64,000 bases of DNA from Flavobacterium sp. KJJ (lineage in GTDB: Bacteria; Bacteroidota; Bacteroidia; Flavobacteriales; Flavobacteriaceae). Where the stretch lies: positions 124,001 through 188,000 of the forward strand of contig NZ_JARP01000004.1 of assembly GCF_000708595.2 (NCBI RefSeq), given 5' to 3'. Both the position numbers and the translations under genes were made by a program. A model generated the notes under the pieces. It saw only the letters and a program-made list of their open reading frames with translations. It was not told the DNA's origin and did not search any database. Shown piece after piece: positions 9,182-17,504 of this stretch (the first letter of the stretch is position 1; every line of letters begins with the position of its first letter).

Positions 9182-9385
9182 AATGTTACTTTTTAAAATT
9201 AATAATAGCTAATTAACTACTATAAAAGTGTTTAGGCTTATAATATTAAAGTAAATTCTTATATAAAAAACCACTGGCAATCATATAAAATATGAAGCTA
9301 AAGCTGTAATTTTTAACAGGTTATAAATAGTAGTTTTGAATTCTTATAATTAATTCAACATCAATTATTCATAAAAAAAGAAATC

Positions 9386-10066
9386 ATGGAAACACAAATT
9401 GCATCTCCGATAAATTCACAAAAACAAAAAACGTCTAAACTTAAAACTAATGTATCTGCTTTAGAAAGAATTGCAATGATTACAAGCGGTTCTTATTTAT
9501 TATACAAAGGTCTAGCTGCAGAGAAAAAAAACATTACTAAAATTGGTACTGGAGGATCAATGTTATTACGAGGTCTTTCTGGATATTGCCCCGTTTATGA
9601 TGCCGTAGACCATTTAAAAAATGACAAAGCTTCAAATATTAATATTCGTGTAAACAGTTTAATCAATAAGCCTGTAAGCGAAGTATATGCTTTTTGGCGT
9701 GATGTCGAAAATCTGCCAAAATTCATGAATCATCTAGAATCTGTGCAGCCTATAAACTTTACTGTATCAAAATGGACGGCAAAAGGTCCTGGTGGCATTG
9801 GAAAAATAAGCTGGAAAGCCGAAATCATTAAAGATGAAAAAGAAAAATTCTTGAGCTGGCAATCTTTAGAAGAAGCAGCAGTCAAAAATGTTGGAAAAGT
9901 AACATTTAAATCAAAAGGAAATGCTACAGAAATTGATGTAACCATTTCGTATCAAGCACCACTTGGAATTGCTGGCGAAAGCGCTGCAAAACTTTTAAAT
10001 CCATATTTTGAAAAATTGGTAAAAGATGATATTACAAATTTTAAATCGTATCTAGAGTCACATTAA
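9386..10066 (+). CDS. SRPBCC (polyketide cyclase/START-like) protein with N-terminal DUF2892 segment
   Basis: A 226-aa protein in two parts. About residues 25-75 form a DUF2892-like hydrophobic region (LERIAMITSGSYLLYKGLAA and GGSMLLRGLSGYCPVY) that could be membrane associated. About 85-226 form an SRPBCC domain (NSLINKPVSEVYAFWRDVEN onward) with the typical helix-grip pattern. Such proteins recur in Bacteroidota stress clusters; the ligand is unknown. Start codon: the ATG at 9386, after an A-rich leader. The gene ends at a good terminator. Confidence 0.82.
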   Translation: METQIASPINSQKQKTSKLKTNVSALERIAMITSGSYLLYKGLAAEKKNITKIGTGGSMLLRGLSGYCPVYDAVDHLKNDKASNINIRVNSLINKPVSEVYAFWRDVENLPKFMNHLESVQPINFTVSKWTAKGPGGIGKISWKAEIIKDEKEKFLSWQSLEEAAVKNVGKVTFKSKGNATEIDVTISYQAPLGIAGESAAKLLNPYFEKLVKDDITNFKSYLESH

Positions 10067-10090
10067 CAGACTAAATATATAAAAACAAAA

Positions 10091-10121
10091 ACCTGCGCCG
10101 CATTTCGTCGCAGGTTTTTTT
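10091..10121. terminator. Terminator between the SRPBCC gene and the convergent lipoprotein gene
   Basis: A 7-bp stem, ACCTGCG (10091-10097) with CGCAGGT (10109-10115), is preceded by A residues and followed by T residues, so it can work in both directions. Confidence 0.82.
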
Positions 10122-10140
10122 GTTTCAATAAAATCAACCT

Positions 10141-10440
10141 CTAATTACTTGCTTTCTTTGAAGTTAAAGAATCTGTTCGAACAGAGGTCTTCCCTTTTTG
10201 AGTTGTTCCTGCCGAACCAGAACCGGTTGAACCTTCTCCAGTCGCGCCAGTTGTTCCTGTTGTACTTGCATTTACATTTGTAGTATCAGCATTTGGTCCA
10301 ATACTGTCTACCGTTGTTACCGCAGTATCTGCTTCGTTTGTATAATTATCGGCTGGAGCGGTTTCATTTTTTTTGCAGGAAAATGCAAGGCCAGCTACGA
10401 CAATTAAAAGTGCCATTTTGGTTTTGAATAGCGTTTTCAT
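10141..10440 (-). CDS. Small Thr/Gly/Ser-rich lipoprotein
   Basis: A 99-aa protein with a clear lipoprotein signal: MKTLFKTKMALLIVVAGLAF followed by a lipobox ending in Cys22 (FSCKKN). The mature part is low complexity (TGTTGATGEGSTGSGSAGT) and probably disordered, with a basic end. No enzymatic domain is seen. Residues after the lipid Cys are KKN, without an obvious acidic surface-export signal. It lies between stress-type genes, with terminators on both sides, so it is likely transcribed alone. Confidence 0.75.
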   Translation of the reverse strand: MKTLFKTKMALLIVVAGLAFSCKKNETAPADNYTNEADTAVTTVDSIGPNADTTNVNASTTGTTGATGEGSTGSGSAGTTQKGKTSVRTDSLTSKKASN

Positions 10441-10565
10441 AATATTGTTTTTATAGTTTGTAATAGCACTAAATTAAACTGATTCATTCGTTATTAGTTA
10501 CATTATTATTCATAACTATTACAATATTAACAAGTTACAAGTAATTTTATTTCTAAACATAAAAA

Positions 10566-10589
10566 AACCTGCAATTTAAATTGCAGGTT
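10566..10589 (-). terminator. Terminator of the second DUF892 gene
   Basis: A perfect 24-nt palindrome (12-nt arms, AACCTGCAATTT type). The A run to its left reads as a U tract on the minus strand, downstream of the gene at 10613-11260. A T run on the other side could also serve plus-strand transcripts. Confidence 0.82.
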
Positions 10590-10612
10590 TTTTTAGGTAG
10601 AAGAGTTTTTAA

Positions 10613-11260
10613 CTATTCTTCTTCTGTAGCATCAAAATTAATTGTATTGTATGCTGCTTCAGTTAGTGTAATGTCTGCTTCTTTTTCTTCGTTCAAAGTT
10701 TGAACTAATAATTCAACAGCTTCATCTTCTCCTAAAGTTTTAGCAAATGCAGCTAAAGTTCCGTAAGTAGCAATTTCGTAGTGCTCAATTTTTTGAGACG
10801 CTGCAATAATTCCAGCATCACGAACAGCACCTAATTCTGTTTCTTCCATAATTCCTTCACCTTCTTTAATAAGGCCATCCATTGCATCGCATTTTTTAGC
10901 TGATGCTTTTTCTCCTACAGAAGCAAAAACTTGCTCTAAACGAGTTACCTGTCCTTCAGTTACAGTAAGGTGATCGTTGATGGCATCAATAAGATTTTGT
11001 GATGTTGCGTTTTTTGCCATTTTTGGTAATGCTTTTGTCAAAGCTTTTTCTGCCCAGTAGATATCTTTTAATGAATCTACAAATAATTCTCTTAAACCTT
11101 CAGCTGCTGAAGATTTAGCTTTTACAATACCTTTTGGTGCATCAGTTTTTGACGTTGCAGTTTTTGAAGTTGTAGTTTTTGAAGTTGTAGTTTTTGATGA
11201 TTTTGCAGCAGTTGTACCTGTTGTCTTTTTAGTTGCGGTTTTTGTGTTTGAATCTTTCAT
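10613..11260 (-). CDS. Ferritin-like DUF892 (YciE/YciF family) protein with long basic N-terminal tail
   Basis: A 215-aa paralogue of the protein at 4060-4629. The domain from about residue 57 (AEGLRELFVDSLKDIYWAEK) to the end keeps the same motifs (IEHYEIATYG, LNEEKEAD). It differs in its first ~55 residues, a Lys/Thr/Ser-rich tail with repeats of the type KTTTSKTTTSKT, probably disordered and able to bind nucleic acid or an acidic partner (inference). A -7-like TATATTTG lies upstream at 11286-11293 on the minus strand, without a matched -33. Monocistronic, with its own terminator. Confidence 0.86.
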   Translation of the reverse strand: MKDSNTKTATKKTTGTTAAKSSKTTTSKTTTSKTATSKTDAPKGIVKAKSSAAEGLRELFVDSLKDIYWAEKALTKALPKMAKNATSQNLIDAINDHLTVTEGQVTRLEQVFASVGEKASAKKCDAMDGLIKEGEGIMEETELGAVRDAGIIAASQKIEHYEIATYGTLAAFAKTLGEDEAVELLVQTLNEEKEADITLTEAAYNTINFDATEEE

Positions 11261-11523
11261 GATTATAGTTTTAAAATTTGTTTGTCAAATATATAATCAC
11301 AATCGACCTTAGTTCTTATAGGATTATCGGTTAAGATTACATTATTTAAACCTTTAGTAATCAGGAGTTAACAATGTATTAATTCTATAACAAACTTAGA
11401 TAATCATATAATTTAATAGTGTATATCCTATCTACTTTTGGTTAGCTTTCTCTAATAGTTAATCAGAACTAACTAAAGCTAATTATCTAATACCCTTAGT
11501 CTAATCAAACAAATAGAATTGTC

Positions 11524-12663
11524 ATGCTAACAAATTTAAAAGACCCAAAAAAAAATGAAAACAAAATAGTTTCTGCAAATAATGAGACTGCTCAAAATTA
11601 CGATATGATCGTTTTTTGCCACTTAAGATGGCAATTTGTTTATCAGCGCCCGCAGCATATTATCAGCAGAATGTCAGATAATATGAAAGTTTTATTGATT
11701 GAGGAACCAATAAGCTATGACAGCAAAGAAGAAAATACTGCAAATCTTACTGTTGTAAATGACAATCTTCATGTTTTACAGCCAAAAGTAAAAGACATCG
11801 AATCGATTGCTAAAATATTGCCTGACTATATAAAAAACAGTAATCCAAGTATTGGATGGTTTTATTCGGCTTCGTTTACTCCTTTATTAGATTTCTTTGA
11901 ATTCGAAACTGTAGTTTATGATTGTATGGATGAACTTTCATTGTTTAAAGGTGCTCCAGAGTATTTAATTCATCAGGAAAAATACCTAATGGCGAATGCT
12001 GATATCGTATTTACAGGAGGAAAATCGTTATACGAATCTAAAAAACAATCGCACTCTAATGTATATTGTTTTCCGAGTTCTGTTGACGAAAAACATTTTG
12101 CACAAGCGTTAAACGGAATCGAAATTCCACAAGACATTGCAAATATTGACACCCCTATTGTAGGTTATTTTGGAGTAATAGATGAACGTATTGATTTGAA
12201 ATTAATACAAGAAACAGCAAAAAAACTGCCTAAAGTTTTCTTCGTAATGATTGGCCCGCTAGCTAAAATTGACGAATCTGATCTTCCAAGAGAAGAAAAT
12301 ATTTATTATTTGGGAATGAAATCTTACAATGAATTGCCAAACTATTTAAAAGCTTTTGACATTGCTATGATGCCTTTTGCTATAAATGATGCTACAAAAT
12401 ACATCAGCCCAACTAAAACATTAGAATATATGGCGGCTGGAAAACCTATTATATCTACAAAAATTCACGATGTCGAACGCGATTACAGCAATTGTGTAAG
12501 CCTTGTAGAAAATGCGGACGAATTTACTGATGCAATTACTTCTTTATTTGATAAAAGAGCAACTTCATCCTTGCAGGCAAAATATCATGAAATACTAAAA
12601 AACACTTCATGGGATGCTACTGCAGAAAAAATGCAATCCATTATTAAAGAATTTACAAAATGA
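11524..12663 (+). CDS. GT4-like glycosyltransferase
   Basis: A 379-aa cytoplasmic glycosyltransferase of GT-B type. The N-terminus has CHLRWQFVYQRPQHIISRMS, a motif common to glycosyltransferases found beside UDP-galactopyranose mutase. The C-terminal half holds the donor-binding GT-B pattern (SPTKTLEYMAAGKPIIST, about residues 298-315). Donor and acceptor cannot be read; UDP-galactofuranose is a reasonable guess because the next gene makes it. Its stop overlaps the next ATG (ATGA), so the two are translationally coupled. First gene of a five-gene cluster. Confidence 0.85.
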   Translation: MLTNLKDPKKNENKIVSANNETAQNYDMIVFCHLRWQFVYQRPQHIISRMSDNMKVLLIEEPISYDSKEENTANLTVVNDNLHVLQPKVKDIESIAKILPDYIKNSNPSIGWFYSASFTPLLDFFEFETVVYDCMDELSLFKGAPEYLIHQEKYLMANADIVFTGGKSLYESKKQSHSNVYCFPSSVDEKHFAQALNGIEIPQDIANIDTPIVGYFGVIDERIDLKLIQETAKKLPKVFFVMIGPLAKIDESDLPREENIYYLGMKSYNELPNYLKAFDIAMMPFAINDATKYISPTKTLEYMAAGKPIISTKIHDVERDYSNCVSLVENADEFTDAITSLFDKRATSSLQAKYHEILKNTSWDATAEKMQSIIKEFTK

Positions 12664-13799
12664 AGCATATAGACATATTAATAATCGGAGCCGGCATATC
12701 TGGTGCCGTTCTTGCAGAAAAATACGCCTCAATAGGCAAAAAAGTTTTAATTATTGAAAAACGAAATCACATTGCAGGAAACTGCTATGATTATATTGAT
12801 GACAATGGTATTTTGGTCTCAAAATATGGAGCTCATTTGTTTCATACAAATGAAGAATCGGTTTGGGAATATGTCAACCAATTTTCAGAATGGTATCCTT
12901 GGGAACATAAAGTAATTGCTAGAGTTGATGAAAAAACTGTTCCGATTCCGGTAAACATTACAACTGTAAACCAATTGTTTGAAACCAAAATCGAGTCTGA
13001 AGAAGAGATGGGAAATTGGCTTGAACAAAACCGAACTCCTATCGAAAAACCTTCAAATGGCGAAGAAGCGGTTTTAAATCGTGTTGGCCCTGTACTTTAT
13101 GAAAAAATGTTTAAGCATTACACCAAAAAACAATGGGACAAATATCCTGCTGAATTAGATGCTTCTGTTTTAGAACGCATTCCTGTTCGTCATAATTACG
13201 ATGACCGTTATTTTTCTGACAAATATCAGGCTTTGCCAAAAGGCGGCTACACTCAATTATTCGAAAACATATTGAGCAATCCAAACATTGAAATTTTACT
13301 GGAAACCGATTATTTTGATGTAAAAGAGGAATATAAAGGCTACGAAAAATTATTTTATACCGGACCTGTTGATCGCTTTTTTGATTTTAAGCACAGTATG
13401 ACAGAAAAATTAGAATACCGTTCTATCAATTTTGTTAGTGAAACTTTTGATGCGGCATTATTTCAGGAAAATTCAGTTGTTAATTATCCTGGAACCGAAG
13501 TTGATTTTACCAGAATAATCGAGTATAAACATTTTGGAAATCAAGTTTCAGACAAAACAACTGTCGTAAGAGAATTTACGGTAGATGAAGGAGAACCTTA
13601 TTACCCTGTTCCTAATCCGCGAAATCAAGAAATTTACGCAAAATACAAAGCTGAGGCTGAAAAACTAATTGATGTTCATTTCGTTGGAAGATTGGCTAAC
13701 TATAAATATTTCAACATGGATCAAGCGTTTAAAAATGCACTGGATCTTTTTGATACTCTTGAGAATAAAGATAAAGTGAATTATAAAACTGCTGGCTAA
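12660..13799 (+). CDS. glf: UDP-galactopyranose mutase
   Basis: A 379-aa flavoenzyme that interconverts UDP-galactopyranose and UDP-galactofuranose. The FAD Rossmann motif is GAGISGAVLAEKYA (Gly10, Gly12, Gly15). Further family signatures are NHIAGNCYDY, KYGAHLFHTNEESVW, TKKQWDKYPAELDASVLERI and the C-terminal GRLANYKYFNMDQ, where a flavin-interacting Arg is expected. The length is normal. It overlaps the preceding glycosyltransferase by 4 nt and its stop codon directly abuts the next start, so this is a tight operon. Its presence means the cell most likely makes a galactofuranose-containing glycan. Confidence 0.95.
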   Translation: MKHIDILIIGAGISGAVLAEKYASIGKKVLIIEKRNHIAGNCYDYIDDNGILVSKYGAHLFHTNEESVWEYVNQFSEWYPWEHKVIARVDEKTVPIPVNITTVNQLFETKIESEEEMGNWLEQNRTPIEKPSNGEEAVLNRVGPVLYEKMFKHYTKKQWDKYPAELDASVLERIPVRHNYDDRYFSDKYQALPKGGYTQLFENILSNPNIEILLETDYFDVKEEYKGYEKLFYTGPVDRFFDFKHSMTEKLEYRSINFVSETFDAALFQENSVVNYPGTEVDFTRIIEYKHFGNQVSDKTTVVREFTVDEGEPYYPVPNPRNQEIYAKYKAEAEKLIDVHFVGRLANYKYFNMDQAFKNALDLFDTLENKDKVNYKTAG

Positions 13800-14942
13800 A
13801 TGAAACTTTTTAACACCTTTTTCATGGGAGGTTTTGAATGCGCAGATCATATTAATAGATCTGGCGAAAGAATAAATCTTCTTAAAGAAACACAGCACGA
13901 TACTCGCGTATACGAAGACTATGAAGCGTTGTATGCTATGGGAATAAAAACAGTCCGTGAAGGAATTTGCTGGAGTGAAGTAGAAAAATCTCCTGGATTT
14001 TTTGACTTCACCGAAGTGTATAACCGTATGAAAGCGGCTGAAGAAATAGGTATTCAGCAAATCTGGGATTTGATTCACTTTGGTTACCCTGACGATATTT
14101 ACCCAACGCATCCGCATTTTTGTGACCGATTTACCGCCTTGTGTGTTGCTTTTGCTTCTTTTTATAATGAAAATTCCATTCAAGAATTATATGTAGTGCC
14201 AATTAATGAAATCAGCTTTTTGTCTTGGCATTCTGGCGATGTTCGCGGTACTGTACCATTTGCCGTAAATAGTGGATGGGATATTAAATATCATTTGTGC
14301 AAAGCGGCTATTTCTGGAATTAAAGCCTTAAAAACTGTTGATCCTGAATGTGTAATTATTTTGGTAGAACCGTTAGTGAAAATTCATTCGAATGAACAGG
14401 AAAATTTGGATATATCTGAATTAAATGAACATCAATTTCAGGCGATGGATATTATTGCCGGAAGAATGTGTCCTGAACTTGGCGGATCTGAAGATTATCT
14501 GGATATTTTGGGTTTTAATTATTATTGGAACTGCCAATGGATAGCCAATAGCGAACCGCTGGATTGGCCAGACACAGAACAAAAAAGAACACCACTTTCT
14601 GAGTTGCTGCAAACGGCACATGAAAGATACAAAAAGCCGATTTTTATTTCTGAAACGGGTCATTTTGGCTCAGGTCGAGTAGAATGGATTGAAGAGATTA
14701 TAAGTCAATCTTTAATTGCCAAAGAAAACGGAGTTGATTTAAACGGTATTTGTATTTATCCGGTTACTGACAGGCCAGATTGGGATAATTTAAACAGTTA
14801 CTCTAATTGTGGAATTTTTGATTTGGATGAAAATGGTGAACGAATTGCCCATCAGGAATATATAGAATCTATTAAAAATGCAACATCAAAATTTAAGAAT
14901 ACGACCAAAATCATGGATTTTGTACTCAACCTTTTTAGATAA
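13800..14942 (+). CDS. GH1-like (clan GH-A) TIM-barrel protein in the glf operon
   Basis: A 380-aa protein that looks like a shortened beta-glucosidase (family GH1 is usually about 450 aa). The acid/base pair Asn136-Glu137 is in VVPINEISF and the nucleophile Glu285 is in IFISETGHFG, so both catalytic acids are retained. VREGICWSEVEKSPGFFDF matches the early GH1 barrel strands. There is no signal peptide, so it is cytoplasmic. It begins at the base after the glf stop. A glycosidase inside a sugar-assembly operon is odd: it may trim, transglycosylate or recycle, and the substrate is unknown. Confidence 0.8.
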   Translation: MKLFNTFFMGGFECADHINRSGERINLLKETQHDTRVYEDYEALYAMGIKTVREGICWSEVEKSPGFFDFTEVYNRMKAAEEIGIQQIWDLIHFGYPDDIYPTHPHFCDRFTALCVAFASFYNENSIQELYVVPINEISFLSWHSGDVRGTVPFAVNSGWDIKYHLCKAAISGIKALKTVDPECVIILVEPLVKIHSNEQENLDISELNEHQFQAMDIIAGRMCPELGGSEDYLDILGFNYYWNCQWIANSEPLDWPDTEQKRTPLSELLQTAHERYKKPIFISETGHFGSGRVEWIEEIISQSLIAKENGVDLNGICIYPVTDRPDWDNLNSYSNCGIFDLDENGERIAHQEYIESIKNATSKFKNTTKIMDFVLNLFR

Positions 14943-14962
14943 TCAATTTAATGAGATGTAAA

Positions 14963-15406
14963 ATGAAACTAAAGAAAACTAAAACCGGAATTACATTCAG
15001 TGCTTTCGACTTGCTTCATGCAGGCCATGTGCGTATGCTTGAGGAAGCAAAAATGCATTGTGATTATCTAATCGTAGGTTTGCAAACCGACCCTACAATA
15101 GACCGTCCTGAAAAAAACAAACCAACACAATCTGTTGTAGAAAGATATATTCAGCTTAAAGCTTGTAAATTTGTAGATGAAATTATTCCATATACGACAG
15201 AACAAGATCTCGAAGATATTCTTCAGGCTTTGCCTATTGATGTTCGTATTTTAGGCGATGAATATAAAGATGTAAGCTTTACAGGAAGAAGCTATTGCGA
15301 AAAGATGAATATTAAATTGATTTTTAATCAACGCAATCATCGATTTTCTAGCAGCGGTCTTCGAAAAGAAGTTTACCAGCTGGAGAGCTTAAAACTTGTT
15401 AAATAA
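14963..15406 (+). CDS. Cytidylyltransferase-family nucleotidyltransferase (TagD/RfaE2-like)
   Basis: About 147 aa from the ATG at 14963; an in-frame ATG at 14951 would add four residues (MRCK). The HxGH nucleotidyltransferase motif is present (TFSAFDLLHAGHVRMLEEAK). The C-terminal motif region is RFSSSGLRKEV, where TagD-type enzymes carry an (I/R)-S-(T/S)-(T/S) motif. The family moves a nucleotide (usually CMP) to a phosphorylated alcohol such as glycerol 3-phosphate, or AMP to heptose phosphate. In this context it may activate a polyol or sugar phosphate for the same glycan. The substrate is not determined. Confidence 0.8.
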   Translation: MKLKKTKTGITFSAFDLLHAGHVRMLEEAKMHCDYLIVGLQTDPTIDRPEKNKPTQSVVERYIQLKACKFVDEIIPYTTEQDLEDILQALPIDVRILGDEYKDVSFTGRSYCEKMNIKLIFNQRNHRFSSSGLRKEVYQLESLKLVK

Positions 15407-15471
15407 ATCAAACTAAATTAATTAAACTCAACAATAGGTTGACAAACTTATTTATTAAAAAAAACATTATT

Positions 15472-15903
15472 ATGAGCATTATTGAAACTTCTAAAACTCA
15501 AAATTTCTTCAGGATATTGCTGGGAATTTTTATGATAACTGCCGCCATTGGACATTTTACTTTTCAAAGAGATGATTTTCAAGCTCAGGTTCCAAATTGG
15601 ATTCCTTTGGATAAAGATCTTGTTGTAATCCTCTCTGGAATTGTAGAAATTATTCTCGGAATTGGAATGATTTTTTTAACCAAATACAAAATAGAATTTG
15701 GAATAGCACTGGCTGTTTTTTATGTTTTGGTTTTTCCAGGCAATATTGCTCAATATCTAAATGGAACTGATGCCTTTGGACTAGATACAGACCAATCTCG
15801 ATTTATTAGATTGTGTTTTCAGCCTGTTTTAATATTTTTAGCATTGTGGTCAACAGGGGCACTTTCTTATCTTTCAAAAAAGACCAATCGTTATATGTTA
15901 TAA
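15472..15903 (+). CDS. DoxX-like small membrane protein
   Basis: About 143 aa from the ATG at 15472 (MSIIETSK). An upstream ATG at 15439 would add a basic 11-residue stretch and seems less likely. Four hydrophobic segments are visible, beginning FFRILLGIFMITAAIGHFTF and including VVILSGIVEIILGIGMIFL and FGIALAVFYVLVFPGNIAQY. This matches DoxX/DUF4267-like integral membrane proteins of unclear function. It is the last gene of the glf cluster on the plus strand, 65 nt after the cytidylyltransferase, and it converges with the aminotransferase. Confidence 0.72.
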   Translation: MSIIETSKTQNFFRILLGIFMITAAIGHFTFQRDDFQAQVPNWIPLDKDLVVILSGIVEIILGIGMIFLTKYKIEFGIALAVFYVLVFPGNIAQYLNGTDAFGLDTDQSRFIRLCFQPVLIFLALWSTGALSYLSKKTNRYML

Positions 15904-15945
15904 AAAATTTCTTCTTGATGATCTATTTGTTAATTGGTTTAAGCA

Positions 15946-17448
15946 TTACAGCTTAAACCATTCTTTAACATCTTCTGCAATATTTTCTTGTTCAATACTG
16001 CTTTCATATTCATTTGTAGAAGGATTATAACGATAATCTTTTTGCCATTCTTTATGATTTGAAACTACTTTTTTAATCGCTTCGCAAATAAACAAAACTT
16101 CTTCATTTGTCATAATTGGATGCAATGACAAACGCACCCATCCTGGCTTATTGGTTTGATTTCTCTGAAGAAGTTCATTTGTTATTATTTCAGATTTTTT
16201 CTGATCAATATCAAATAAATAATGTGCATACGTACTTGCACACGACCACCCTCCACGTACCTGAATTCCGAATCTATCATTTAAAAGTCTGACAATTAAG
16301 TTATAGTGAATATTTTCGACTATAAAAGAAATACAGCCAATTCGCTCTGTTTCCAAATCACCTAAAAGAGACAAACCCTCTACTTTCTGCAATTCTTCAT
16401 AACAAAGATCAAGTAATTCTTTGTCTCTTTTTTTTATATTATGAACTCCCATTTTATCTTTAAGTTCTAAAGACAAGGCTGTTCTTATTACTTGCAAAAA
16501 ACCAGGCGTACCGCCATCTTCTTTAACTTCTATAACATCACTGTAATAATAACCTCCCCACGGATTTGTGCATTTTACATTTCCTCCGCCAGGATTATCA
16601 GGATAAGTAGATGTATATAATTGTTCATTAAAAACCAAAATACCGCAAGTTCCGGGACCTCCTAAAAATTTATGCGGAGAAAAGAAAACAGCATCTAATT
16701 GTTCTTCTGGATCGTCAGGATGCATATTTATTGCTACATACGGAGCAGAAGCAGCAAAATCTACAAAGCAAAAACCTCCATTTTCGTGCATTACTTTTGC
16801 CAGTTCATGATAAGGTGTAATGATTCCTGTAACATTCGAACAAGCAGTAAAAGAGCCAATTTTTAAAGGTCTGTCTGCGTATTTTTTTATGATTTCTGAT
16901 AGTATTTTAGGGTCGGCCAAATTGTCTTCATTTGGAGGTAAAATCACAACATCGGCAATTGTTTCGTACCAAGAAACCTGATTCGAATGATGCTCCATAT
17001 GCGTAATAAAAACAACTGGACGCTCATTTTCATTTTTTGTTTTCTCGTTTTCAGTAGTATCAGTTTTTCTTAAACCAATGTAGCGCTGCAGTTTAGACAA
17101 AGCCGCCGTCATTCCTGTTCCTGTAGTTACCAAAACATCAGTTGCATTGGCATTTACATGTTTTTTGATTAGTTCTCTCGCATGCTGATAAGCATACGTT
17201 GAAGTTTTTCCGGTTTGACTCGAAAATGAATGCGTATTGGCAATCATCGGACCTATTTTGGTCAGCATGATATCTTCAATCGGAACATATAATCTGCCGC
17301 TCGCAACCCAATCTGCATACAGTAATTTTTGCTTGCCGTAAACCGATTTAAAAGTATGATTAACTCCAATTGTATTTGCTCTAAATTTAGAAAAATAACA
17401 TTCTAATTCTAATTCTATTTGTTGTGTTTCTGTCTCAATCGCATTCAT
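15946..17448 (-). CDS. Class V aminotransferase (cysteine desulfurase / selenocysteine lyase-like)
   Basis: A 500-aa fold-type I PLP enzyme. The PLP lysine is Lys260 in VFFSPHKFLGGPG. The PLP ring-stacking His region is HMEHHSNQVSW, the cofactor Asp is Asp230 in FCFVDFAAS, and SNVTGI is at 204-209. At 500 residues it is longer than SufS/IscS (about 400), mainly through a Glu/Lys-rich insert near residues 128-144 and a C-terminal extension. Likely a sulfur- or amine-handling lyase; the true substrate is unknown. It follows the TlpA-like gene by 56 nt and is probably in the same transcript, downstream of the SAM riboswitch. Confidence 0.83.
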   Translation of the reverse strand: MNAIETETQQIELELECYFSKFRANTIGVNHTFKSVYGKQKLLYADWVASGRLYVPIEDIMLTKIGPMIANTHSFSSQTGKTSTYAYQHARELIKKHVNANATDVLVTTGTGMTAALSKLQRYIGLRKTDTTENEKTKNENERPVVFITHMEHHSNQVSWYETIADVVILPPNEDNLADPKILSEIIKKYADRPLKIGSFTACSNVTGIITPYHELAKVMHENGGFCFVDFAASAPYVAINMHPDDPEEQLDAVFFSPHKFLGGPGTCGILVFNEQLYTSTYPDNPGGGNVKCTNPWGGYYYSDVIEVKEDGGTPGFLQVIRTALSLELKDKMGVHNIKKRDKELLDLCYEELQKVEGLSLLGDLETERIGCISFIVENIHYNLIVRLLNDRFGIQVRGGWSCASTYAHYLFDIDQKKSEIITNELLQRNQTNKPGWVRLSLHPIMTNEEVLFICEAIKKVVSNHKEWQKDYRYNPSTNEYESSIEQENIAEDVKEWFKL

Positions 17449-17504
17449 TTCCTTATCATTTAAATTTTAATCTATTTTTCTCTTAGAAAATTTCCTTTTT
17501 ATAA

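Noticed and set aside
11160..11225. TTTTTGAAGTTGTAG repeats as a CRISPR or tandem array
   Set aside because: Only a few imperfect copies without spacers; they encode the Lys/Thr tail of the DUF892 protein.
13665..14183. 172-codon antisense frame across the glf/GH1 junction
   Set aside because: Overlaps two strongly supported genes and has unusual composition with no domain.
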